Source: JAIYDQ01 sp034408855 (GTDB taxonomy: Bacteria > Planctomycetota > Planctomycetia > Pirellulales > Pirellulaceae). Taken from it: DNA of 64,000 bases. The position numbers and the translations under genes are program-made. Under the pieces are notes generated by a model. The model ran no database searches. It was not told the origin of the DNA and saw only the letters and a list, made by a program, of their open reading frames with translations. The DNA lies in NCBI GenBank assembly GCA_034408855.1, contig JAWXCK010000109.1, positions 5,423 through 69,422 on the forward strand. The letters run 5' to 3'. This document shows positions 18,269 through 27,800 of this stretch, one piece after another. Within the stretch, counting starts at the first letter, position 1. Every line of letters begins with the position of its first letter.

Positions 18269-18559
18269 GTGAATCGCGATGAGGTCATTGGCATGTTGCA
18301 AGATGTGTTGCAGTCCATACAGCAAAATAGCGGTCGATTAGCACCTCCAATTCAACAGGGAACGTGCCCGATTGGTGATTTAAGCGGTTTCGACAGTCTC
18401 AATGGAGTTGAAGCGACCGTTGAATTGACCGATCGGTTGGGAGTGGAGTTTTCAGGTGTGAGTTTATTTGTCAACGAAATGGGCACAAAGGCCCTGACCA
18501 TTTCCGAAATTGCCGATCGGATCTGCAAGATGCCAACTAACAAGGAGGTTCAACCATGA
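18269..18559 (+). CDS. Acyl-carrier-protein-like protein
   Basis: This 96-residue protein has the acyl carrier protein pattern: helix 1 (EVIGMLQDVLQSIQ), then GDLSGFDSLNGVEATVEL with the Asp-Ser-Leu motif (Ser43 would carry phosphopantetheine), then LGVEFSGVSLF. The start is GTG at 18269 after GAGAGGT. It is the first gene of a tightly packed operon, and its stop overlaps the next ATG by 4 bp. An ACP next to nucleotide-modifying enzymes is unusual. It might carry an acyl or aminoacyl group for base modification, or tether a regulator. Both are inference. Confidence 0.65.
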   Translation: MNRDEVIGMLQDVLQSIQQNSGRLAPPIQQGTCPIGDLSGFDSLNGVEATVELTDRLGVEFSGVSLFVNEMGTKALTISEIADRICKMPTNKEVQP

Positions 18560-18912
18560 GCGAACGCGTAACGATTCGAGAAGCCATTGCTGGTCGACTG
18601 AGAACAGCGAGAGAGACAGCGGGATTGTCGCAGGGACAAGCAGCGAAACGTTTGGACATGCACCGACCAACGATTTCCGAAATTGAATCCGGTCGTCGTC
18701 GAGTTACCGCTGAAGAACTCGTGCTATTTGCCGACCTTTACGGCGTCGATGCAAAATGGCTCATGGAAGGTTCTGACTCGCAAGTTGAGAACAATGACAA
18801 AATTGTTTTGGCGGCACGCCAGTTAAGTAAGCTGAAGGACAAAGACCTAGACCGACTTATGAAACTCCTCACAATGCTCCGTGGTTCGGGAGGCAGTGAT
18901 GAACCGGAGTAA
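18556..18912 (+). CDS. XRE-family transcriptional regulator
   Basis: This 118-residue protein has an N-terminal helix-turn-helix (LRTARETAGLSQGQAAKRL, then MHRPTISEIESGRRRV) and a short helical C-terminus. It has a strong ribosome binding site (AAGGAGG) and a start overlapping the ACP-like gene. Its 3' end overlaps the ImmA/IrrE gene by 14 bp. The pair is a classic XRE/ImmA module in which the metallopeptidase destroys the repressor on a stress or phage signal. It probably keeps the operon silent. Confidence 0.85.
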   Translation: MSERVTIREAIAGRLRTARETAGLSQGQAAKRLDMHRPTISEIESGRRRVTAEELVLFADLYGVDAKWLMEGSDSQVENNDKIVLAARQLSKLKDKDLDRLMKLLTMLRGSGGSDEPE

Positions 18913-19774
18913 TCGCAAGGAGCTTGCGTTACAGGCGATCTCCCAATCACTCAAGGTACGCAAACGTGCCAAATATAGATTGGCGCATCCAATTAGTATT
19001 TATGATCTGTGCGAGCGCCTTGGCATCGCGGTGTTGTTGCAAGATTTTCCATCAATGGAAGGGCTCTATATGCCCGAAGCACAGCCGAAGCCAACGATCA
19101 TCTTGTCGTCACTTCGGCCAACCGGACGAAAAGCGATTACTTGTGGCCACGAGTTAGGCCACCACGAATTCAAACACGGAAAGCAATGGGATGAACTTAA
19201 GGAAGATCGGAGCAAGGCGAGACGGTTTGAACCGGAAGAGTACTTGGCCGACATGTTTTCTTCCTATTTGCAAATGCCCAAAGGTGCTGTCGAGTCCGCA
19301 TTCAGATTGAGAGGACTTTCGCCAGCAAGTTGTACTCCGGAACAGATTTTCTGCCTCTCTACTTATTTCGGAGTGAGCTACGAAGCGTTCGTCACTCATC
19401 TCGAACGGACACTCAGCTTGGTTTCGATGAAACGAGCTTCAGAGCTGATGTTCTTTTCACCCAAGAATCTACGACAAAGCTTGCTTGGTGAGTCTTGTCC
19501 GCAAGGCTTGGTTGTCGCCGATCATCATTGGGTTGAGCATGCGATTGATGTTGAAGTGGGCGATTCGATTTTGCTCCCTACGAACACGATAGCCGATGGA
19601 AGTTGCATCGAGAGAGTGTATTCGTCGCTTGAGAATGTGGCTTTTACCGCAATAAAACCGGGAATTGGTCGCGTCGTTGATTCGACCGGCTGGTGCTCAT
19701 TCGTCCGAGTGATGCAAAAAGGATTTGTCGGACGCGCGATGTTTCGATTCGATGAAGAGGTTGATGATGAGTGA
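18899..19774 (+). CDS. ImmA/IrrE family metallopeptidase
   Basis: This protein of about 291 residues has the zinc motif HELGHHEFKH at residues 84-93 and a downstream Glu-rich segment (EPEEYLADMFSSYLQMP) typical of the M78 family. The C-terminal 120 residues form a second, beta-rich domain. The ATG at 18899 lies inside the end of the XRE gene. Its likely substrate is the XRE protein encoded just before it, by analogy with ImmR/ImmA and DdrO/IrrE. The stop overlaps the next gene. Confidence 0.85.
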   Translation: MNRSNRKELALQAISQSLKVRKRAKYRLAHPISIYDLCERLGIAVLLQDFPSMEGLYMPEAQPKPTIILSSLRPTGRKAITCGHELGHHEFKHGKQWDELKEDRSKARRFEPEEYLADMFSSYLQMPKGAVESAFRLRGLSPASCTPEQIFCLSTYFGVSYEAFVTHLERTLSLVSMKRASELMFFSPKNLRQSLLGESCPQGLVVADHHWVEHAIDVEVGDSILLPTNTIADGSCIERVYSSLENVAFTAIKPGIGRVVDSTGWCSFVRVMQKGFVGRAMFRFDEEVDDE

Positions 19775-20576
19775 AGTCTGCACGATCCATGAGACGACGA
19801 TTTCTGCGGCTTGGTCGCGGGCACTTTTGCAAATGTTGAAGCCCGGAGTAACTGAGATTGCGCCAATGATTGTTTCAGTTGACTTGGACGACACCACCGG
19901 ATTCGATCGCGAGACGGAAATTCAGCGATGGCTGGATAAAACAATCGTTGAATTGAGACGCTCCAATCCGGCGTGCAAGAAACTTCAATCGACGGGCACC
20001 GTATCCAATACGATCTTCCCCAACTCAATGTGGAATCCAAACTCCGCCGATGGTGCTGAAAAACTTTTCGAGCGGTTTGAGAGAGCTTGGCCTAAGATCA
20101 AAAAGTGCCATCAAAATCGCCGTGGTTCTTATTTTCAACGATTGACCGCCTTTCGAGCGACTGGCGACGAGCGACCAATCAACCAACTTCAGCACATCAT
20201 CGACACTTATCGATCAGGAAATCACCGTCGCAGCGCATTGCAGACCACTGTTTTCGATCCAGCTTTAGACCATGTAAACTCTCGGCAACTTGGTTTTCCG
20301 TGCCTGCATCAAGTCGCGTTTTCTCCCATAGGGACAGACGAGCTTCGAGTAACGGGATTCTATGCGAGCCAATACATTTTTGACCGCGCCTTCGGGAACT
20401 ACTTGGGGCTGTGCCGCCTCGGCAATTTTATGGCGAAACAGTTGGGTCTGCGATTCACGGGCATGACGTGCATCGCTTCCTTAGCTCAGTTGGGAACGCC
20501 CGGAAAAACCGTGCTTCGTTCGCTCGAAGCTGAATTGGAATCAATCCTGAAAGCCACGCCAAGGACGGCAGCATGA
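19767..20576 (+). CDS. Thymidylate-synthase-like protein
   Basis: This protein of about 269 residues shows thymidylate synthase superfamily signatures. GFPCLHQVAF has a Cys at 179 in the place of the catalytic Cys. TGFYASQYIFDRAFGNYLGL matches the substrate-binding region of TS and dUMP/dCMP hydroxymethylases. The N-terminal half is divergent. In phage base-modification pathways, members of this family add hydroxymethyl or methyl groups to pyrimidine monophosphates. The next gene belongs to a family tied to hydroxymethyl-dU handling, which supports that reading. Two ATGs are possible (19764 and 19767), both overlapping the ImmA/IrrE stop region. Confidence 0.78.
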   Translation: MSEVCTIHETTISAAWSRALLQMLKPGVTEIAPMIVSVDLDDTTGFDRETEIQRWLDKTIVELRRSNPACKKLQSTGTVSNTIFPNSMWNPNSADGAEKLFERFERAWPKIKKCHQNRRGSYFQRLTAFRATGDERPINQLQHIIDTYRSGNHRRSALQTTVFDPALDHVNSRQLGFPCLHQVAFSPIGTDELRVTGFYASQYIFDRAFGNYLGLCRLGNFMAKQLGLRFTGMTCIASLAQLGTPGKTVLRSLEAELESILKATPRTAA

Positions 20577-21634
20577 AAAAGGAATCTGCTCAACAAACGT
20601 TTTGGCCTTCCGAGTTCACACAGACACGTAGACGAAAGAAACTTTCATCGCTCGCCCCTGCAAAGCCGACCGTCGTATACGACACGTACTGGCGATTCGC
20701 GGCCGAGCGTCAAGCGACCTTTTTTCGGCGTTTCAACAATGAGCCACATCCGTGGAGCCAAGATGACATCCTTCAAACGTACAAATTTACCAATGCCTAT
20801 CGAGCTTCGGATCGGGTCAGCCAATATTTAATTCGCAATGTAATCTACAACGGCTCACAGGAGGTCGAGGAAGTCTTTTTTCGCACGATTCTGTTCAAGC
20901 TCTTCAACAAAATTGGAACTTGGGAGATGTTGATACGCGAACACGGATTCCCAAGCTTCGAGCAATACAAATACAAAGCCTTTGACCGTACTTTGACGAA
21001 GGCGATGGCGAACAAGCAAACTATTTATTCGGCTGCATACATAATGCCCTCCGGCAGTCGAGAACTCAACAGCACGAAAAAACACAGGAGTCATCTTCAG
21101 CTTCTTGAAAAGATGATGAAGGATGAAGTCCCGAAGAAAATCGCCGATTTTACAAATATGCGAGAGGGCTTCGAGTTGTTGTTGTCGTACCCGATGATCG
21201 GCGACTTTCTTGCTTATCAGTACATCACCGATCTGAACTACAGCGAAATTTGTGACTTCACGGAAATGGAGTTCGCTGTTCCCGGGCCCGGCGCAATCGA
21301 CGGCATTAGCAAATGCTTCAAATCGCTCGGCGGCCTTAACGAAACCGACATCATCAAATTGGTTGCCGACCGCCAAACCGACGAATTCGAACGCCTCGGA
21401 ATCGAGTTTCAAAGTCTTTGGGGACGCCCACTTCAGTTGATTGATTGCCAGAACCTTTTTTGCGAGATCAGTAAATACTCCCGCGTCAGCCACCCAAAAA
21501 TCAAAGGCGTCGCCAATCGAACGCGCATCAAGCAAAAGTATTCAGCGAAGAATGAGCCGATTGCGTTTTGGTATCCACCAAAGTGGCAAATTAACGACCG
21601 AATCGAGAACAAACATCCTGCAATAGAGGAATGA
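20573..21634 (+). CDS. aGPT-pyrophosphorylase / 5-hmdU kinase helical-domain-like protein
   Basis: This 353-residue protein resembles the family described as alpha-glutamyl/putrescinyl-thymine pyrophosphorylase and 5-hydroxymethyl-dU DNA kinase helical domain. Recognisable stretches are YDTYWRFAAERQATFFRRF, YKFTNAYRASDRVSQYLIRN and EEVFFRTILFKLFNKIGTWE. In phages these proteins convert hydroxymethyl-uracil into hypermodified thymines. The bacterial members lie in gene clusters with TS-like and nucleotide-processing genes. The start overlaps the TS-like stop by 4 bp. Whether it acts on DNA or on free nucleotides cannot be told. Confidence 0.75.
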   Translation: MKKESAQQTFWPSEFTQTRRRKKLSSLAPAKPTVVYDTYWRFAAERQATFFRRFNNEPHPWSQDDILQTYKFTNAYRASDRVSQYLIRNVIYNGSQEVEEVFFRTILFKLFNKIGTWEMLIREHGFPSFEQYKYKAFDRTLTKAMANKQTIYSAAYIMPSGSRELNSTKKHRSHLQLLEKMMKDEVPKKIADFTNMREGFELLLSYPMIGDFLAYQYITDLNYSEICDFTEMEFAVPGPGAIDGISKCFKSLGGLNETDIIKLVADRQTDEFERLGIEFQSLWGRPLQLIDCQNLFCEISKYSRVSHPKIKGVANRTRIKQKYSAKNEPIAFWYPPKWQINDRIENKHPAIEE

Positions 21635-22443
21635 AAATGGCCTTTTGGCGAAGCGAAACGATGAGGACACGGTTGCCTGAGGAGAGTCTCGTGGAACCGT
21701 ATCATGAAGAACATGTCACTCAATGCGCCTATGAACTGTGTATGGGATCGCAAGCCTTTATCACATCGACAGAAGACAAGCAGAAAATTGTCTTGGAAGA
21801 TGGCGATTCGCTGGTGATTCCTCGCGGACAGTTCGCTTTGCTTTTGACAAAGGAAGTTGTGCGAGTTCCGCTTGATTCGACCGCATTCATTTCGATGAAG
21901 TTCGGAGTAAAGCGGCGTGGCCTAATCAATGTCTCTGGTTTCCACGTAGATCCGGGCTTTGGTGGCAAGCTAAAGTTTTCCGTGTACAACGCGGGCAGCA
22001 ATCCGATTACCGTGACCAACGGCGATCGACTGTTCTTAATATGGTATGCAAAGCTCGATGCGCCCACTGAGGACAGTTATGGCAATGCAGGCCCAGACCA
22101 AAACGTAATCTCGTCGGACGATCAAAATGTCATGCACGGAGATATTGCTTCGCCGGCTGAATTGAAGTCCCAATTGGATTTATTGACGCATAAGGATGTG
22201 CACCGCAAGTGGTTGCTCGGTGTGCTTGCTTCAACGTTCATTGGTATTCTGATTCGATTGATGTTCATGAGCTACTTCGCTCCGGTTTCGGAGTCCGAAC
22301 TAGACCGAATCAAGCTGGAAATCATTGAGGAACTAAAGCCTCTTCGACCATTCCCGAGCGATAAATCGTCAGAGTCAGATGGCTCGTCAACGGAGATTAA
22401 ATTTGCTCCATCAAATGCTCTGAAAAGGTTACTCGACAATTGA
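21631..22443 (+). CDS. Membrane-anchored dCTP deaminase/dUTPase-like protein
   Basis: This 270-residue protein has an N-terminal dCTP-deaminase/dUTPase fold (residues about 10-145: SLVIPRGQFALLLTKEVV, ISMKFGVKRRGL, FHVDPGFGGKLKFSVYNAG). It also has one transmembrane helix near residue 190-210 (WLLGVLASTFIGILIRL). The Glu that activates water in dCTP deaminases, found in the ITLE-type strand after DPG, is not present (KLKFSV), so it may bind nucleotides without deaminating them. Its ATG overlaps the previous stop (ATGA). Anchoring a nucleotide-binding trimer to the membrane is unusual. Confidence 0.75.
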   Translation: MKMAFWRSETMRTRLPEESLVEPYHEEHVTQCAYELCMGSQAFITSTEDKQKIVLEDGDSLVIPRGQFALLLTKEVVRVPLDSTAFISMKFGVKRRGLINVSGFHVDPGFGGKLKFSVYNAGSNPITVTNGDRLFLIWYAKLDAPTEDSYGNAGPDQNVISSDDQNVMHGDIASPAELKSQLDLLTHKDVHRKWLLGVLASTFIGILIRLMFMSYFAPVSESELDRIKLEIIEELKPLRPFPSDKSSESDGSSTEIKFAPSNALKRLLDN

Positions 22444-22451
22444 GAAACGAA

Positions 22452-23366
22452 ATGAACCTACAATATTTTCAGCGAGAAGCGGCCAAAACCGACCAAGTCA
22501 AAGGTGACGATGACAAAAGCAAGCTCGTTCCCCTGCTGGGGCTGGCTGGCGAAGTCGGCACGCTTTTGTCCGAGTACAAAAAGTTTCTTCGTGACGGTGG
22601 CGCTCATCAGCGATTCCACGAACAAGTAGCAGAAGACCTTGGCGATTTGCTTTGGTACATTGCAAATGTAGCCACCAAATTCAATCTTGATCTCGATGAT
22701 ATTGCAAAAGCCAACTTGAGAAAAGTGAACGACCGCTGGACGTTACACTCGAACCCGTCGCAACAAACGCTGTTCGATCCCCATTCGCGTCACTTGCTCG
22801 ATGAAGACGCGACTCCGACTCAGCAGCTTCCACGGAAATTCACCGTCGAGATCAACGAAGTATGGGAAGGCGAATCGGTACGAGTGATCGTGTCACGCGA
22901 TGGCAAGCAAATCGGTAACGACTTGACGGACAACGCCTACGACGACGATGGCTATCGGTTTCATGACGTTTTTCATCTCTCATACGCCGCCGTTCTAGGT
23001 TGGTCGCCGGTCACTCGCAAGTTGCTTGACGTCAAACGAAAAGACAACGGCAAAACGGACGAAGTCGAAGACGGTGCTCGCGCTGGGATTATCGAAGAAT
23101 TGATCGCCCAACTCGTTTACACTTACGCACGCGAACACAACTTTCTCGAAGGCGTAAACAGCCTCGATTATCACTTGCTCAAAACTATCCAGTCGTTGGT
23201 TGCCGACCGAGAGGTGCGAGTTCGCTCCGCTGCTGAGTGGGAAACCGCGATTCTTCAAGGCTACCGCGTTTGGCGCAGTATCCGCGAGAACGGCGGCGGT
23301 TTTGTTGATGTTGACCTTCTAGCTGGAAGCGTCTCGTTCCGAAGAGTAAATCAAGTCAGTTCATAA
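22452..23366 (+). CDS. MazG-family nucleotide pyrophosphohydrolase with C-terminal MazG-like domain
   Basis: This protein of about 304 residues has an N-terminal MazG domain with the metal-binding pattern: LAGEVGTLLSEYKK (Glu34, Glu41) and EDLGDLLWY (Glu61, Asp65). MazG enzymes hydrolyse NTPs or dNTPs to monophosphates. The C-terminal half contains HDVFHLSYAAVLGWSPV and looks like a second all-alpha domain. In the operon it may remove or recycle a modified nucleotide made by the TS-like and aGPT-Pplase-like enzymes. The ATG at 22452 is preferred over a TTG at 22440. It follows the dCTP-deaminase-like gene by 8 bp. Confidence 0.85.
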   Translation: MNLQYFQREAAKTDQVKGDDDKSKLVPLLGLAGEVGTLLSEYKKFLRDGGAHQRFHEQVAEDLGDLLWYIANVATKFNLDLDDIAKANLRKVNDRWTLHSNPSQQTLFDPHSRHLLDEDATPTQQLPRKFTVEINEVWEGESVRVIVSRDGKQIGNDLTDNAYDDDGYRFHDVFHLSYAAVLGWSPVTRKLLDVKRKDNGKTDEVEDGARAGIIEELIAQLVYTYAREHNFLEGVNSLDYHLLKTIQSLVADREVRVRSAAEWETAILQGYRVWRSIRENGGGFVDVDLLAGSVSFRRVNQVSS

Positions 23367-23397
23367 CCGACCAATTGATATTACAAGGGAGTGCGAC

Positions 23398-23901
23398 ATG
23401 AGCGATCCGAATGCCGATTCTAAACGACGTCACGTCTTTATCAGCCACCACCACAAGAATGATGCCGAAGTTGACAAGCTGACAAAGCTTCTTAGCCGAA
23501 AAGGCTACGATATTCGCAATAGTTCCATCCGAGCAAAACCAGCCAATCGCGAACGACTTGAAAAGGGCTTGGTCAAGGACGAAGTTATTCGCCGCTTGCT
23601 CAAAATGAAAATGTCTTGGGCCGGAACTGTGATCGTCCTTGTCGGCAAAGATACCCATACCCGCCCTTGGGTGAACTGGGAAATCGAACAGGCAGCGAAA
23701 ATGGGAAAACGAATTGTGGGCGTGTGGGCTCAAGGTGCCCAAGAGTGCGACCTTCCAGAGAACCTAATCAAATACCGCGACGCGATGGTTGGTTGGAATT
23801 CCGAAAACATCGTCGACGCTATCGATGGTTCAGACAATACTTCGCATCTCCCCGGCGGAGGCCAATTTCCAATGCAACAAATCGGACGAGCGACATGTTG
23901 A
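23398..23901 (+). CDS. ThsB-like TIR domain protein
   Basis: This 167-residue protein is a single TIR-like domain of the DUF1863/ThsB type: HVFISHHHKNDAEVDKL at the start, AGTVIVLVGKDTHTRPWVN, then WEIEQAAKMGKRIVGVWAQ. The Glu in WEIE is a candidate catalytic residue. TIR domains of this group make cyclic ADP-ribose signals or consume NAD in anti-phage systems such as Thoeris. A ribosome binding site (AAGGGA) precedes the ATG. It is followed 15 bp later by the Nmad2 gene. No ThsA is adjacent, so this is not a standard Thoeris locus. Confidence 0.85.
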   Translation: MSDPNADSKRRHVFISHHHKNDAEVDKLTKLLSRKGYDIRNSSIRAKPANRERLEKGLVKDEVIRRLLKMKMSWAGTVIVLVGKDTHTRPWVNWEIEQAAKMGKRIVGVWAQGAQECDLPENLIKYRDAMVGWNSENIVDAIDGSDNTSHLPGGGQFPMQQIGRATC

Positions 23902-23916
23902 GCGAGCGACGTGCCA

Positions 23917-24522
23917 ATGAAACTCTTTTCCTATGTTGTCCGGCTAGACTTCGGTTTTGCACCGAATCCGTTTTATGGTGTCTGTACTCTTGCCACGTGC
24001 AAAGGCCAGATTCGCAGAACTGCTGAAGTGGGCGATTGGGTCGTAGGGACAGGCTCGGCGGCGTATGGGTTGCAAGGTCAGTTGGTCTACGCAATGAACG
24101 TTTCGGAAAAACTGTCGTTTGAGCAGTATTGGGCCGATACACGATTCTTGGCAAAACGTCCCTACCTGCATGGCAGCATCAAACAAACTCGCGGTGACAA
24201 CATCTACCATCGTCATGCGAAGACGGGAGTATGGATTGGAGTAGATTCCCGTCACAGCAACGACAACGGATCTCCAAATCCAGACCACATCGCCCGAGAC
24301 ACTCGGTACCCGTTCGTGCTGATAGCGGATGAGTTCTACTATTGGGGCGGATCAGGACCAATGATACCAACCACGTTTCGGAATTGGGAAAGCAATGACT
24401 TGGTTCAGTCCGCACGCAACTACAAGTATAAGTTTCCGCCGCCAATGATTGCCACAGTCGTCAATTGGATTCGCTCCGCTCACGAGTTCCGATTCATTTC
24501 CGAACCCAGTGAATTCAGCTAA
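23917..24522 (+). CDS. Nmad2-type putative nucleotide-modification domain protein
   Basis: This protein of about 201 residues matches the Nmad2 (nucleotide modification associated domain 2) family from end to end: KLFSYVVRLDFGFAPNPFYG, VGDWVVGTGSAAYG, FEQYWADTRFLAKRPYLHGS, GDNIYHRHAKTGVWI and YYWGGSGPMIP. The family was defined by its place in predicted base-modification operons. Its reaction is unknown. The ATG at 23917 is used rather than a GTG 6 bp upstream. It is the last gene of the nine-gene operon, and a 7-bp inverted repeat spans its stop codon. Confidence 0.8.
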   Translation: MKLFSYVVRLDFGFAPNPFYGVCTLATCKGQIRRTAEVGDWVVGTGSAAYGLQGQLVYAMNVSEKLSFEQYWADTRFLAKRPYLHGSIKQTRGDNIYHRHAKTGVWIGVDSRHSNDNGSPNPDHIARDTRYPFVLIADEFYYWGGSGPMIPTTFRNWESNDLVQSARNYKYKFPPPMIATVVNWIRSAHEFRFISEPSEFS

Positions 24523-24543
24523 CGTTTCGAGTACATGTTAGCT
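24517..24543. terminator. Weak inverted repeat at the end of the nine-gene operon
   Basis: AGCTAAC and GTTAGCT with a 13-base loop span the stop codon of the Nmad2-type gene. There is no long T-run after it, so terminator function is only suggested. Confidence 0.3.
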
Positions 24544-24837
24544 TTGGCAACTTTTCAGGACTAAAAGCGACTTCAGTAGATGATGCACGAAGGCCAACAC
24601 TTCACCATAGAAGTTACAGTCGAAGCCATCTGTGGTTGGAAACGCAAACACGATCAAGACCACCTCGAAGTCCGCGAAAACGGATTGATTAGCACCACGC
24701 TGTTTTCACTGCTACAATCTTTCATTGTGGTTTCCAGTCAGACCGGTGATTGGGCGTCCTAAGGGCTCTGAGAGTAGCTTGTCGTTTGTTTCGAAGTTTT
24801 CGGCGGTAGCATTTTTTTATAAGATACTATTTTGAGT
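24523..24837. other. Intergenic region before the TIR-NACHT gene
   Basis: This gap of about 315 bp contains one 60-codon open frame (24580-24762) with no recognisable motif and no good ribosome binding site, so I do not call it a gene. The promoter for the TIR-NACHT gene should lie here. An AT-rich stretch just before 24838 (TTTTTTTATAAGATACTAT) could be part of it. Confidence 0.4.
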
Positions 24838-27800
24838 ATGGCGCACGAAGTCAGTAGTGTTAGAGGCAGTTTTCGCTTCGAGATTGCACTCTCGTTTGCC
24901 AGTAAAGACAAACGAGAGAAGATTCGTAAAATTGCCGAAATGCTAGGGAAAAGGCTCGGCGATGGCAAGGTGTTTTTCGATGAGTACTTTGAACACGAGT
25001 TCGGTGGACTAAACGCCGACATCTATTTTCAAGAAGTTTACGGAAAACAATCACGTCTTGTAGTACCCTGCATTTGCAATTGCTACAGCAAGACGACTTG
25101 GACGGAATACGAATGGCGCGCAATTCGGAACTTTGTATCTGAACTCAAAAACGACCCAGTAGGTCGTTGCCGTTTTTTTCCTATTCGCGTCGACGAAGGC
25201 GAAATCGAGATCGATGGATTATTCCCAAACATCGATGTCGTACTGGATGTGCAGGATCGTAATGAAGAAGAGATCGTTAAATTGATTTTGGATAGGCATC
25301 GCCACTGTAAAAATGGAAAGCCTCGAGATATACCGACTCCGCCGTTGGGTCTTGACTTGCATTACGGAAAGCCGTTCGTTAACGAAGCGGGTAACTTCCT
25401 AAAGAAATGGAGGGCTGAATATATACGATCGATGAATGACAAAACGACTGTTAACTTTGAACAGACGTCTCGCGATGATATTTTTTTCCTGTTTGCGGTT
25501 TTAGCAGAATGTGAATCCGGGAAGCCGCTCAGCGGCAATTTGCTTCCAGAATTTAGTTTCGTAGAAAAATTGCCAACCGAAAGCGTATGGGAACGAGTTA
25601 AGTTTCTGGGCATTTCTTTTGGCGTAGTTTCGGAACGACTTCTTGAAATACCAGCTTTTCTGGCGCGCTTTTGGAAGGCGGTTTTTGAGAACCAACAGGC
25701 GACGGATGTAAATTCTCTGCGGAGTGTTTCGCGACGGATTATTTGGCAGACTTCGATCAATTCGTCGGAGATCGATAGTAGGCTTGAAAATAGGATGGTC
25801 GATATTGGCTTAACACCTAAACGGTCACGCGAAGGACTAGCAGATCTTTTTACGAGTCGAGTCATCGGAGACTGGCTGGAACGACTTGGCTCCGAGCAGT
25901 GGACGACCGTTCAGGGGATTGTTTCCGGTGAGCGAATGCCGCTAAGCGAGATCTATGTTGACCTCTACGCAGTACCTGAACCGCCTGGCGGCTACGGGCT
26001 CATTCGAAAGAAAGATGTACTTAAGCAACACCGCTCGCGATTGCTTTCGCAAGCCAAAAGAGAAGCGACAAATGTAGTTTCACTACTACACCAACTGAGT
26101 CGACGCACTTTGATTATCGGCGATCCAGGTTCCGGGAAGTCGACCTTCACCAAGTGGGCTGTAATGCAAGTACTCAGCGGAGAAATCCCTGACTTTCGAC
26201 TTCCTTTAGTAGTTAATCTTGGACATCTGCGCCGTGAAGAGAGACAACCAATGTGCGACACTTCGGAGGAAAAACGGATTGATCTTCTGGAACACTTCGT
26301 GGCGCCGTTTATCGACCCAGCCGACATTGCAAGTGCAGCCCGCGAACTAGCTCAATACCTAAAGTCGCGGGGGGACGTTTTCTTGATTTTGGATGGATGG
26401 GATGAAGTTCCAAGTGACCTGCGCGATCCAGTTCACTTAGCAATTGATCGAGTCAATAGTTTTATCCCGGTCATTATAACGTCGCGTCCCTCTGGGTTAC
26501 CCAAGGCTTTGCTCGGATGTCAAGCAAGCATTTATGAACTCGCCGGATTGACTTCGGCGTCGGCAGAAAAACTAGTAGAGGTGTTCTTCCGTAGGCGCAG
26601 CAAGCCATGGTTATCTCTTGAGATTTCGGATCGTATCCAAAAGCAGGGCTCAGTATTCTCAACCAACCCGTTTCTATTGACACTTCAATGCGTCATGTTA
26701 GAGCAGGAGGAGACGAATATTGTCGATGGGAGTTTTTTTCAGGACCGAAATGCGATCTACCAAAAAATACTCGAATTGCTTCTGGCAGAAAACCGAGTCA
26801 GATTGGAGCCGGAAATATTAGACAAGCTGGCAGTGCTGGCCGAAACCCAATCGTTTTCTAATGGGGCAACAAATGGGGTCAGTTTCACTGGCAGTCAACT
26901 ATCTGAGACGCTTTCCAATCGCTCCGAAGCAATCGCTGTATGCCAGTCGAGAGTATTGCATTGCCTTGACGATCCATTCGACACAACACCAAAGCTGGAG
27001 CACACGTACTCATTCAGTCACTTGACGTTTGGGGAATTTCTAGCAGCCAAGCATATCGCCGCGAATCCCGACCATGCGGCAATTCAGAAATGCGGATTGG
27101 ACCTTCGGCGACTGGAGATCTACCGTTTTTTACTCGACTTCCATGGAACGCGTGGCGCGGCAGAAGCGACACGAGTTTTAGAGAATCGCATTACGGCTCC
27201 CGATAGGTATCGATTCCTTTTCGTCCGCTTGGGGCAACTAATTGCCGACAAACATCACTTAGTGCTGGAATGTCCTTGGTGCAATTTGATTACCACTCAA
27301 TTGTGGAATTTACTTTGTAGCGAGTCTACTCCAATCGAATTGGTCCAAGAAATTGTCTCTCTATTATTTCGGATTAACGCTAAATGGTTTGTGGATCAGT
27401 GCCTTGAGAACCCCATGGCTGTGCAGGAATTGGCTCGACAACGATTCGTCATCGAATATGGAGGTAGACTGCCCTGGCTCTACTTGGAGAAGTTGATCGG
27501 GCCTGGGAAACCCTGGGATGCCTTTGCAAGCCTAGCTGATAGTTCTTTCAAACCCACAAGCGCGTTTATGCAATTGACTGGGCCTGAAACGACTATCTTT
27601 TTCCAGGATACGCTGGAACGATTCCAACTGAACCACACGATCGAAGACGCGCAGTCACTTGGACAAATGCGAAATGAAGAAGCTGTTCCTTCGTTGGTGA
27701 AGCAAATTAAGGAAGGCGATCCGGAACTTGCCGAACAGTGCGTTTATGCGTTGGCAACCATCAAGGGCAAAGTTGCGGCCCACGAGATTGTTTCCGGACT

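Noticed and set aside
18089..18325. Longer N-terminus of the CHAT fusion protein
   Set aside because: It would overlap the start of the divergent ACP-like gene and shows no domain-like character. The Lys/Arg-rich MAKKRR start is more natural.
23398..24522. Standard Thoeris system
   Set aside because: A ThsB-like TIR is present, but no stand-alone ThsA (Sir2- or TM-SLOG) gene is adjacent, and the neighbours are nucleotide-modification genes.
18269..24522. CBASS-type system
   Set aside because: No CD-NTase or CapV/Cap4-like effector was found, although nucleotide enzymes are plentiful.
24580..24762. A 60-codon frame before the TIR-NACHT gene
   Set aside because: No clear ribosome binding site and no motif. 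Not supported as a gene.
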